In this document: positions 11,353 through 21,653 of the stretch, piece after piece
Layout: every line of letters starts with the position of its first letter
Position numbering within the stretch: position 1 is the first letter of the stretch
DNA from: Parachlorella kessleri
Taxonomy: Eukaryota > Chlorophyta > Trebouxiophyceae > Chlorellales > Chlorellaceae
DNA length: 42,254 nucleotides
NCBI GenBank assembly: GCA_001598975.1
Contig: BBXU01000697.1
Coordinates: forward strand, 1 to 42,254
Direction of reading: 5' to 3'
Notes under the pieces: model-generated
Seen by the model: only the letters and a program-made list of their open reading frames with translations
Databases searched by the model: none
What the model was told of the DNA's origin: nothing
Position numbers and translations under genes: made by a program

Positions 11353-12140
11353 CTACTAGGCTGGGAACTGCACTGGCATATGCCAGAGCGGGCGCCGGCA
11401 CCAAGTGGGGCCTGTCAGCGTATAACACAGTCCGTCATGCCCAAATGTTGCACCTGTGCTTCCTGTTAGGCCTGGCTGTGCCAATATCTTACCGCACAGA
11501 CACTGCAAGGGTAAGAACAAGGTGACTGAGTATGCCTTTATGATGCATCGCAGCTTGTTACAAAGGGCTTAAAGCACCACACCAAAGGCCCATGAAGGGT
11601 TCAAGAACAGGATTAACCAAGTACATGTCTTGATTGTAGATACAAGCAGTGACGGTCAGCAACCTCATAATGACTCCACACAAAGTCACTTTTGAGTTCC
11701 AAGCGTGCGCTCAAAAAGGCACAAGCAAGACGAGGTAAGTAAGCCATGGGTAGGAAGGTTTATTCAAATGGGGTAGGCGTAATGCAGCCAGTAGCTCATG
11801 GCTACAAAAACAAGCGCATGGAAAAAGTAGGCTCAACAAAAATCAAATGCAGTAATTCACATGAGTCTCCCAGGACTTTCCTCTCACACTTCCACATTTC
11901 CCTGCCGCCCACACTACCATCACACCAGAGCATCACTGTATCGCCTCTGTCGCTTCAGTTCGCCTTTTCAAGTCTGTTCGCACGGTCAGCCACCCTGAAT
12001 CACTACATCACACCGAAGCACCCCTTGGGATGCAGCCCTTGCCGACCCCACCAAGTACCACCCGCTTCCCTGCACACACACCGCAGCCCCACAAGCAGCT
12101 GGGTGACCAAGCCGACCCACAGCGTCCCCGGCGGCAGCGC

Positions 12141-15100
12141 TCAGGCGTGCTGCAGCATGGCCTCCACGTCGCCCTGGGCATCCTTGGTGTTGCTGACCTT
12201 CAGCTGGAAGTTCTCCACCAGCACGGCCAGCGCCTCGGGCGTCAGGAACGCGGGCGCATGGGGCCCTATCCGCACGTTCCGCACCCCCAGGTGCAGCAGC
12301 GTGGCCAGGATTGCCACCGCCTTCTGCTCCAGCCAGGACAGGTCCAGGCTGAGTGGCAGGCCGTTGACGTCTGTGCCGAAGGCCTCGGCCAGCTTGGAGG
12401 CAACCACGATGGCGGAGTAGGCGTCGTTGCACTGGCCCATGTCCAGCAGGCGCGGCAGCTACAGGGGGCGGGACGGGGCAGAGGAGGTTTGCGGTGAGGG
12501 GGACAGCTCTTAAGTACCATCTACGGTGGGGTCACTGTCGGCGAAGGAGTGGGCTTGTGCTTGCACAGGTCCTGATCAGCTTGATATTGCTACCATCAGC
12601 TCAGACCACCACCGGGCCAATTGCCTCAAACAAAATTGCATGTGAAGTCAATGCGGTCCCTTCACCACTGCAAAGTCAGGGGGGCTGGCTGCCATGTCAA
12701 GGGGCCCCTCTCCCACGAGTGGCCGCTTTCTCAGCCAGCTGCTCACCTGTGTGCCTGGCAGGGTGCCAAAGTCGTGGTCATAGAAGCGGAACTTGCCACA
12801 GCCCAGCGTGAGGATGAGGCTGTCAGCTGGCGTGCCGTCGGCCACCTGGGTGAAGTACCGCCGCTCAGGCTGCGTGCCGTCGCACCTGCAAGCCATGGAT
12901 GATGGATGTGTCAAGGTCTGACACGAGTGTAGCCCATATATCAACACCAGCATGCTTGGGTAGGGGTGACATGTCTAGGATGACTGCAATCCGTTGTCCG
13001 CACATGCAATCCACATTTTAAGCCGGCTTCGAGCATGTTTGAGCCGTGTCGGCTGCACCCCAGAGAACCCATGCTCACCACGTGTCAGGCAAGCACCCAC
13101 TGTCTGTGCCCAGCCGCAAGCACTCAAGGAGAAGCCTCGTGCGCAGCACCGCTCTTTCCAGGTGTGCCATACCCACAAGCTACCTCCACTCACCCTCCGA
13201 TGAGAAAGATGTGGCGCAGGTGCCCCTGCTTGACGGCGTCCACCACCAGCCCCGCCACGCTCATCACGGCGTTGTGGGCAAAGCCGGTGGTCACAAAGCG
13301 CGGCTCCTCGGGCTCGTGTGTGAACCCGGGTAGCTCCTGCAGAGGAGAGGGGGTGTGTGAAATGGGAGCTGAGAACAACATGCATATACTATAGCGCTAG
13401 ATAGCTACTACTGCAGGTGGCAAGCAGCGTGTGTGGCAAGTGCTGGGATGTGGAGGTGGTGCATGCACAACAGGTAGGAGAGGGAACCTACATAGCACGT
13501 CGACTCTGCCTGCTGAGAGCACGTTCCTAAATTAGGGCTGACGTGTCAGACCACCGCAAAACTAGGGTGCTGGCATGGTGCTGAAGCCGCATCCCATGCT
13601 GCAATGCTTGGGGTGACGGGAGTGCGAGCGGTTTAGGCAGCCCACACAGTGTCAGCTGCCCTGCCCACCATCCATGCAGCATGGGGTTGGCTACATGCCA
13701 GTCACCATCTAGGGGTCAGTTCCTGGTACACACCTGGGCAGCCTTGATGATGGCTGAGTAGTCCTTCTTCTGGCCATGGCCGCCCTCCACGTGCCCCACG
13801 CCCGCCCAGCCAACCTCGCCGGTGGTGAAGATGCGGTCCTTGTAGGTGACGCGGGGCTCGACGATGCAGTTGGCTGCACAGGGGTCACAGACAACGAGCA
13901 TACTCGGAAGTTTGCTGCGTTCAGTGGCAGGAGCCGTGCACCCGCACTGCTGCAGCTGGCGGCCACAAGGGACCCTGATGTGCTGCTGGCAAGCGGGGTA
14001 CAAGAGCATGGCAGCGTGCTTGTGCTCCCAAGTATCCATGTGCTCAAGCAGGCACGAGGCGCGCATATGCACCCACTTGTCATAAGGATGCTGCCTGGGA
14101 ACTCGGCAAACTCGCGCTGCTGGCGATACCAGGCGCCGCCGTGGTTGCCAACCTGCACACGCCAGCAAGACCCCAGTCAGCCAACGCAGTACACTGCGCT
14201 ACCTCACGATGCATCCCCAGTGAGTGAAGCTCTGTTCTGCGCTGGGCTGGAAATCAGGCGGCAACACCCAAAGTAGTGCAGGAGAGGGTCACACGCGCTG
14301 GCTGACTAGAACACTCGTCATATCAGCTTGGAGGCATACCACTCCCAAGCTGCCTGCCTACCAGGTGGGGGAACTTGTCATGCAGGCCGGGGTAGCCGTG
14401 GGCGGGCAGCAGCTCGCCGTGGGTGTAGATGTTAATACCAGTGCCGACGGTCTGCTCGCAAATATCATGCAGGTCCTGCAAGGGGCAAAGCACAGGGGGA
14501 AATTTGGATTTCAACTTGGTCAGGGAAGGAAGCAAAGCGCCAGCAGCAGGGATCCGGCAGTAAGAAGACATTATAGTACTGAGGCGGTGGGGGAAGGGGA
14601 CGGAACTGCGCGGCACTTTGTGGTTGTAATATGTTGCCGAGGAGGCAGAGCAATGGGCCCTAGCTGGTGACCGGTCGCACCCTCCCTATCCCAGGGAGCG
14701 ATGCCAGCGCGGCTGTACAGAGCCAGCCAGGCAGGTACAGCCCTCATATTACTGTGGAGCAATGTCAGCGTGGCTGGACAGCGTCCGCCAGGCATGCCCC
14801 GCACTCACTGCTGCCTGCTCACCTGCAGGTCGTGGCCCGACACCAGGATGGCCTTGCCCTTGACCGGGGTGATGCGCACTTGTGTGGGCCGCGGCTGGCC
14901 GTAGCGCGAGGTGTTGGCACGGTCCAGCAGCTCCATGGCCCACAGGTTGGCCTCGCCGCACTTGAGGATGTAGCCCAGCAGGGAGTCCACGCTGCCAGCC
15001 TGCAGCAGCAGCAGCAGCAGCAGGGGGGGGCAGGGTGTGAGGGTCCTCGCTAAGGGCGGGTGGGGGTAGCAGAGACGCTGGAAGGGACAAGAGTCTCACC

Positions 15101-17238
15101 TACGGCAGCTGGGTATGCCATGTTTGCCAACCGCTCTGCAGGCTTCACCTGGCTAAGTTCTAGCAACCTGCTGGTGCAACCCCTCCGGCAGCATTGGCAG
15201 CACGGTGAAGCGCCCTCCCTCACACGGCTGCTCAAAGACTGGTAGACTAGCTCCCCAACAAGCGACCAAAGTGCTGGTCGCTAGAGACCTGCCCTTGCCC
15301 ACCTCTTGGCTGCATAGGAAGGCGTATGCCTCTGCCACAAAGGTGTCGATGCGCGGGTCGGTCTGTCCCAGCACCTCCGCATGGTGGGTGTACGCGCACA
15401 GACTGCAGTCAGTGGCAATTGTCTTTGTCTAGGTGCTTCAGTCTTTTGTCTAGGTGTCACCCACTTTCCGCTTAACCGCAAAGACTACAACCAGAATGGC
15501 AGCACTAAGGTCTCAAGCTCCTCCTATGCATGGGCCCACCCGGCCACGCTTGAATGTACCTGCCTCCACGCACGGTGGACCAGGACAGACAGAAGCAAGG
15601 GGCCTGAAAAATGACAGCCACTCACCCGCGCAGCGCATAGTTGACACACTCCTGCAGGCCCAACACAGTGGGCTCCACGCGGTGGCGGCGGTGCTCCAGG
15701 GAGGCCTGCAACCCAGGGGTACACAGCAAGGTGGCAGATAAGGGTTTGCTTGGGGAACGCAGTGCAGCAAATGTTTCATGCATGCTGTTCTTGCTACTCC
15801 ACATCACATCCAAGGGCAACATGCAGTCAGCCGCTGCATCAGAGGCACGCCTTGCCTCAGCATGTGCCTTCCACTTCTGCACGACAGCAGGCCAGTGGCG
15901 GTCACAGGTGCATGCGGGACGGCAGCGCTGCTTACCAGCTTGCCGACGTTGACTAGCTCATCAATGGAGGCAATGCTAATGAAGTCCGGCTCAGGGACCC
16001 AGGCTGCTGGGTGGGCCAGCAGGTCGAACCAGGGCAGGAAGGGCGCCGGGGGGTTGGCATTCACGCCCGCCTTGCGCAGGGCAGTCTGCAGCAAGAGCAT
16101 GGGAGGACGATGAACTGCAAGCAGGTCTCCCCGAGCCTTGTTCTGACCTGGTTGTGACACGCTAAATCCACGACTGAGAAGCATGCGGCTTAGAGGACTG
16201 CAGGATGTGGGTTTCTAGTGCACAGGCCTGCCGTTAGTAGCATGCCAGCATCTGACACAGGCATTTTCAGGCATCTAATGTAATCTAGAGCTGCCCTTTG
16301 AGAAACATCTGGGCAAGATAACTGCGAGCTGCTGCTACCCTTCACTGAATATTGTCTGAAAGAACCTACCCCGCCACTCCCGCAGCTCAGCTCAGCTCAC
16401 CTCCACTTGCTTGCGCAGGGTGTGTGCTTCAGTGAGGTACTCCCTGAAGCGCTCGTTGTCAAAGTTGACATTGGTCAGGGTGGCAAAGGTTCCGGCGTGG
16501 ATGAAAGTGTATACCGGATGGGGCACCTCCACGCTGTGTTCGGTAGCAAACCGGGCCCAGCATGCCAACGACTTGATGGAGTGAGTCAGGAGGTCCTGAA
16601 GCATGGTGGTCTCGGGCGTCTTGCCGCATACGCCACGTGTGGTGCAGCCCGTGCCACTGACAGTCTGCTCGCACTGGTAGCTGCACGATAGCAATAAGGC
16701 ACGGCGTTTGTGTGTGACCGGTTGCAAAGTTGTGGCACCCACGAGCCTCGAACAGTCAGTCCGTGCTGAGGGCACAAACGATAAATGGACAGCCGCAAGG
16801 GGCAAGGGAGGAGCGCAAGGGCAGGGCTCTTCAGATGACAGCTATCCTGGCAAGCGCGGTACTCACCAAAACATATCGAACAGATCATCCTCAGCAGGGA
16901 GGGCAGGGATGGGCGCTGCAGGGGCAGCAATGGCGCTGGGACACAGGGCTGCCCTGGAGCGGTGAGCCGAGGACACGCGAGGCCCTGCCAGGCCTGCAGG
17001 GCACGGGTACTGAGTCTGCCAGTCAGCTTTTGCCAACCTTACTGGGCTTGTAACTTCTTAAAGTCGATGGTTCACCCTCCTTCCCCAAAGGTTTGTCCGG
17101 CAAGTGGGCTCAGGTTAGCCAAGTCAAAAAGAGATAGTACTGTGCATGCAGGCGTGCCTCACCTCCAGACTTCTTGCGAAGCCACGGGCGGGCCACGAGG
17201 GCCACACCAGACAGGGATCCGCATAAAGCTGTATTCAT
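12141..17238 (-). CDS. HCP: Hybrid cluster protein (prismane), organelle-targeted, 13 exons
   Basis: Fe-S enzyme with a hybrid 4Fe-2O-2S cluster; the family reduces NO and hydroxylamine, and algal members are linked to anoxia. Exons: 17238-17163, 16993-16867, 16680-16401, 16085-15936, 15705-15626, 15402-15303, 14999-14823, 14475-14362, 14152-14077, 13873-13734, 13336-13194, 12885-12747, 12458-12141. All phases agree, giving 639 residues. Residues 1 to about 60 form a basic, Ala/Ser-rich presequence ([11 protein letters not shown] start). Proximal [4Fe-4S] cysteines 68, 71, 80 and 86 have the spacing of Desulfovibrio HCP. The hybrid-cluster ligands are all present: His327 (SGHDL), Glu351 (YTHGE), Cys396 (TTNC), Cys489 (GGCDG), Cys517 (LGCGKFRF), Cys544 (GQCND), Glu578 and Lys580 (WLEQKA). 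So it should be active. The presequence could direct plastid or mitochondrion. No HCP reductase gene is nearby. Confidence 0.95.
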
Positions 17239-17998
17239 GGTAAGTATCTGACTGCGAAGTATTCAACACAACCAGATCGACTCACTAGTCACAGCAGTGA
17301 TCAAGAGGTTGCGGCTAGGTGCGTAGGTAAGAGCAGATGTTCAGGCAATGATAATGTTACTGAAATAGAGCGGCTATATGGTGGTAAGCTGCCTAGATAT
17401 GCCTGACAAAGGGAGGCGACGTGACAGGGTGCACGGCGCCCAAGAGGCGCAAAAAATTGCCCCTTTCACCTGCTGCAACGTGAACGGCGCTAGTCATCGC
17501 AGTTGCTCCGCCCTGCATCTAAGAAGGAGGCTGTCGGAGTCAAGCAAGGTTGTCTGGGCAGTCGCATTCTGCTCGCGGCTGTGTCACTTGCAGATACATG
17601 ACGCCCATCTGCATCTACAGACGCGCAGGCTAAAATGGAAGCTGGAGGTCTGTAACTACCAGATCATCCCGGACGTCCGTTAGATGTGAAAACCAAATAC
17701 AGTCCGACATGTTTTCCGAAATCGACTGCGCCCCTGCGCCTCTGTCCTGCCTGCTGCGTCTTTGGCAGGCCTTCCACTTTGCCATTGCACTCCGTCCACT
17801 GTCTCCATGACTCATAAGAAGTCATAAAAACATGGTGTTCTTGATTTCCTCCATCCTTGTGGGCCGCAACTTAGAAAGGGTGATCAGAGCTGGCCCTGTT
17901 AGAACTCCAGACGGTCAGTGGGCTACGTCAACGTGCACAACCCAAACTGAATGAGTGCTTGTAGTATCCGCTTGAGGGGCCAAACCCGGCGCATGCAG
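17239..17998. promoter_or_regulatory. Divergent 5' region: HCP (-) / metallophosphatase (+)
   Basis: 760 bases between the HCP start and the first supported phosphatase exon. It should hold both promoters and possibly a small first exon of the phosphatase. One candidate is ATG 17635 with a donor after 17647, which gives the right phase but a weak donor (GTCTGT). No other exon is supported. Confidence 0.4.
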
Positions 17999-20911
17999 GC
18001 AACTTCCCACCCAGGGTGTGGCACAGCGTGCTGCCACCCAAAGTCACAACCGGCAAGCGTGTCATCATAGTTGGGGATGTGCACGGGTGCCTGAGGGAGC
18101 TGCAGGAGCTGCTTCTGGTCAAGTGTGGCTACCAGCGGGGCAGGGATGTTGTGGTGCTGGTGGGCGACTTGGTGAACAAGGGTCCGGCCTCGGCGCAGGT
18201 TGGTTGGTGGAGGTCAACCAACTGCCGTCCGAAGCGGAATTGAGCAGGGCAAAGCCAGGGCAGTGCATCCCTTCTGGGGCACCTTATTAGGGCCACACTC
18301 TCAATTGTAGCCAACGAGGAGTTGCGGGGGGAGGTGGGGGGGGAGGGGCTGCAGCCTTACACGCCAGTCCTGCCTCATAGCATGCTCGTGTGACTTCTGG
18401 TGTTTATCCACAAAGGCGGTGCCAACGAGTCCCGCGACCTCGCCTCGTACCGTCCCATCACCCTGCTCAGCTGCTTGCCAGGGGTCTGTGCACGCGCCTC
18501 GCTGGTCCCCTTGGCTCTGTGATGGATGCCACACAGACTGCCCTTGCCTGAGCGCTGCATTGCGGATAATCATTGGGTTGTATCACCTTGAGGAGGTGCA
18601 GTACCCGCTAAAGGCAGATGGCATAGCCACTGTGCAAGTGCAGCGCAAGGTCCTGTTGAATGTGCTGCGCATAATGCTGACACCCTGCCTGTGCCATCCG
18701 CTGACAGGTGGTGGAGTATGTGAGGACGGAACACTTTTATGCGGTTCGTGGTAATCATGATGATGCAGGTGAGTGCAGTGGTCAGCGTGGGACGGGTGCT
18801 TGCAATGTGGTGAGCAAGGTGACTGCAGGTGGTGGTTGCTGAGGGCCAGAGCTGCTGTGGCGGTTGTTGCATGCAGTGCCCACCTGGTCAGAGCAGGCCG
18901 GTTATTGATAACTTTCATCAGGGACTGTCGTGTCTCTTGATGCATCAAGCAAGGTGTTTAGCCGATGCTATCTGCTCCCTGCCTTGATGCTGCAGCTCTG
19001 GCCGCCTACCAAGACTGGCACACCGGCAAGGCTCAGGGGCTCCACATCACCAAGGCCGCTAAGTTTGGCTGGGTGGCGGGCCTCGGCCCCAAGGAGGCTT
19101 CACTGTTGCGGGAGCTGCCTTTCACGATAGCCCTGCCTGCCTACGGCGCCCTGGTGGTGCACGCGGGGCTGGTCCCTGGCCGGCAGCTGGCTCGCCAGGA
19201 GATGTTTGACATGATCAAGGTGTGTGCGCCTGCGCCGGGGGTTTCAGCGGCATCAGTAGTTCAACCAGGCATTCACAGATGTGCATCTTGCAGACGTGAG
19301 CACCTGGTGGGAGCCTGCCTGCACTTGCAGTAGTCAACTTTCTGTCCCATATACCTCAGTCTGTTTGAGGTTTAGGGCAGAATGCAGCGGCCTTCTTGGG
19401 GGCGAGTTATGATAGCCGACCGGTGACACACGACATGCTATTCACATTTCACACTAATCACGCAGCGCCTTTGGCTACCTAGGGGGACGCTGCCTGCTCA
19501 CCTGCCTGTTCTATCTTTGTTGATTGCAGATGAGGGATGTGATTCCAGCGTTTCTGCTGGATTCGGAGCAGAAGGTCCACACTGCAGTCCCCACCAGTAA
19601 ACACAGCTGTGGAGGGGAGGCTGGCCTCGGGGCTCATTGCGCCAGCACAACAACCAGCAGCAGCCACAGCAGCGTAGGCCGTGGCACAGGTGCAGGCAGT
19701 GCAAATGGCCACAGCAACGATGGCACCAATGGTGGAGGCAGCGCTGCGGGTCCAATGGACTGGCAAAGGGCCTTGCTGGCCTATGCGCAGCTGGCCCGGC
19801 CTAGCGGTAACAGTGCTGTTGGCCGGGAACGGAGTAGCAACGAGGGCAAAGAAGGCAGCAGCAGCGGCGACCGTGCCCTCGAGGGTCCAGGGAACGTTCC
19901 CAGTGGTCCCCGTTGCAACGTCCCTGCGCTTTCTGCTGGAAGCACGTGTGGCACGGAGGCTGCTGGGAGCAGATCCTGTGGCATCACTGGCATGGAGCCT
20001 GACTGGGATGAACAGCGCGTGGCGCAAGGAGATGTGGCTGCCTGGGAGCTGCGGGGCCTGGAGAGCCGAAGCCCGCAGAGCAGGGCTTGGGCGTCAGTGT
20101 GGCAGGGACCTGAGCACGTCTTCTTCGGGCATGACGCCAAGAGGTGAGGGCAAGTTGTAGGGGATCTGGCAGTTGTAAAGCCGTGGGGCAATGGAGGCAT
20201 TGTGGTTGTCCCGGGTGCACTGAAACTCCCAGTGAGCGGAGCAAGGCTTGAAAGCTTGCAAAGTTGCCAAATGTTGAAGAGGGAGGTTATCAGAAGGCGT
20301 CCTTCGTACGACGTACTCTTGTTCAGGTCGGTTCATTTGCCCTCGTGAGTGCAGGCGGCTGCAGCTTGAACAGTACGCTACTGGTATTGATACTGGTTGC
20401 GTTTACGGCGGGCAGCTCACGGCCTGCATACTCCCGCCCCTGGACAGCCAGGGGCTGCCCCTGCAGCTTGATCACAGGCTACCGGAAGGTGAGACATATA
20501 TTAACATGTGCTTGTAGGTACAAGATTGTTGGTACAAGATTGAAGGTACAAGAAGTGGTGCAGGGCAGGGAGTAAGCGAGGTCAACATCAGCGATCTTAG
20601 GCTTGGTCAGTATTGTCAGAGTCACTGGCTTGTGTATCAGCAGTAGCGGCGGGCGTAAGAGATGCGTAGATGCCTAGTTTACATGCATGCTTGCGGCACT
20701 GTCCTACGGTGCCAGCACACGTCCGCAGTTAGCAATGTTTACAATGTTGCCTGCCTGCTGCCATGCCGTGGATGCAGAGGCTAGGCCGCTCCAGCTCTCC
20801 ACGGGCCTCACAGCCTACCTTGTCAGCATACCTGCAGCAGAGGAGTACTGTAAGAAATCTGATGCGAGAGCTGGCAAGGCTGTTGCTAGCAGTGCACGGC
20901 TGACAGACTGA
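17999..20911 (+). CDS. ApaH-like / PPN2-like metallophosphatase, 6 exons (start not fixed)
   Basis: Calcineurin-type metallophosphoesterase of the PPP superfamily. It resembles ApaH-like phosphatases and the yeast vacuolar polyphosphatase Ppn2; the true substrate cannot be read from sequence. Exons: 17999-18198, 18708-18768, 18996-19219, 19530-20143, 20355-20488, and 20814 (or 20778)-20911, all in phase. Metal-site motifs occur in order: [24 protein letters not shown] and FFGHDAKR, followed by [15 protein letters not shown], a typical C-terminal block. The metal-binding Asp, His and Asn residues are all present. Exon 4 holds about 150 residues of Ser/Gly/Ala-rich sequence inserted between [10 protein letters not shown] and the [10 protein letters not shown] block, absent from homologues I know. 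No ATG lies in the first supported exon, so the N-terminus comes from an upstream exon not identified with confidence. Confidence 0.85.
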
Positions 20912-21653
20912 GCACTGAACCAGGCCGGCACGGTTGCCCTAGACTGTGGGGAGTGCGGTGAAGCTTAGGCTAAAAGTCATGACGCAGTACACTATGTATG
21001 TTAGTTGACGGACATTGCGACGCATTGTAAATGTTGGGCTGGACGGAGGCTGGTGGTTGCTACTCCCCTTCTGCTGCCCAAGCAAGTCCTGGTCACTGGG
21101 GTCACACATGGGAACACTTCAACTTGGCACATATCAGTTAACTGGTTCCAAGATTAATTTGTGATTTGTAGCTGAGCAGGATACTATGATCAAAAGTGTG
21201 CCGCATGGTGATTCCAGCCTGGGTTCCGCAGGTGCTGGATGTGGAGGTATGGCCCAACGGGTAGCCCAGTGGGTGCAGATGTCAGGCAGGTCCTTGTTTG
21301 GCAAGAACTTGGGCCTGCCTGGTGCTTACTACCGTCAAGGCTTTCACAACTGCCTACTCATATAGTAGGCTCGGTATCTCAGGTGGTAATGTGCAGGGGA
21401 TGCTGCATGGCCACGACGTACTGCCTGTACTGGGCTGGCAATGCAGCAGTGCCCTCCTGCTAGAGTATCCGCTGCGGATGGACTGCTGACCTGCGCCAGG
21501 CTACCGATTAAGCACCTAAGACAGGGCATCCCCTGCACTCACTTTCAACTGCCAAGATCATCGCTGCCTTCGATCATGTGCTAGAGGGGCTTGTGTATGA
21601 AAGAGCTGCTTTTCTTTACCAATTAGCCCTAGTCACCGCAGCCAGGAGCAGCC
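20912..21653. other. Intergenic region: phosphatase 3' UTR and delta-COP promoter
   Basis: 740 bases between tandem + strand genes. The left part is the phosphatase 3' UTR; the right part should contain the coatomer-delta promoter and 5' UTR. No conserved coding exon or repeat is seen. Confidence 0.45.
21026..21030 (+). terminator. Putative phosphatase polyadenylation signal TGTAA
   Basis: TGTAA about 115 bases after the phosphatase stop codon, at the spacing expected for green-algal 3' ends. Confidence 0.5.

Larger units (their letters stand above)
10063..12140. other. 2.1 kb gene-poor region between plastid protein and HCP
   Basis: No exon series with a recognisable product on either strand. 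The base composition is more AT-rich than the flanking genes. It holds the 3' UTRs of the two flanking genes' facing ends and a degenerate repeat pair (10444-10517 and 11279-11352). The open frames here are short and lack splice partners. Confidence 0.5.

Noticed and set aside
10063..12140. tRNA or snRNA gene in the gene-poor region
   Set aside because: I looked for the TTCGA-type B box with paired stems and for snRNA-like motifs and saw no convincing cloverleaf; a covariance-model scan was not possible.
11746..12420. + strand frame of 224 codons at the HCP 3' end
   Set aside because: Much of it is the complement of the well-supported last HCP exon; the rest has no motif.
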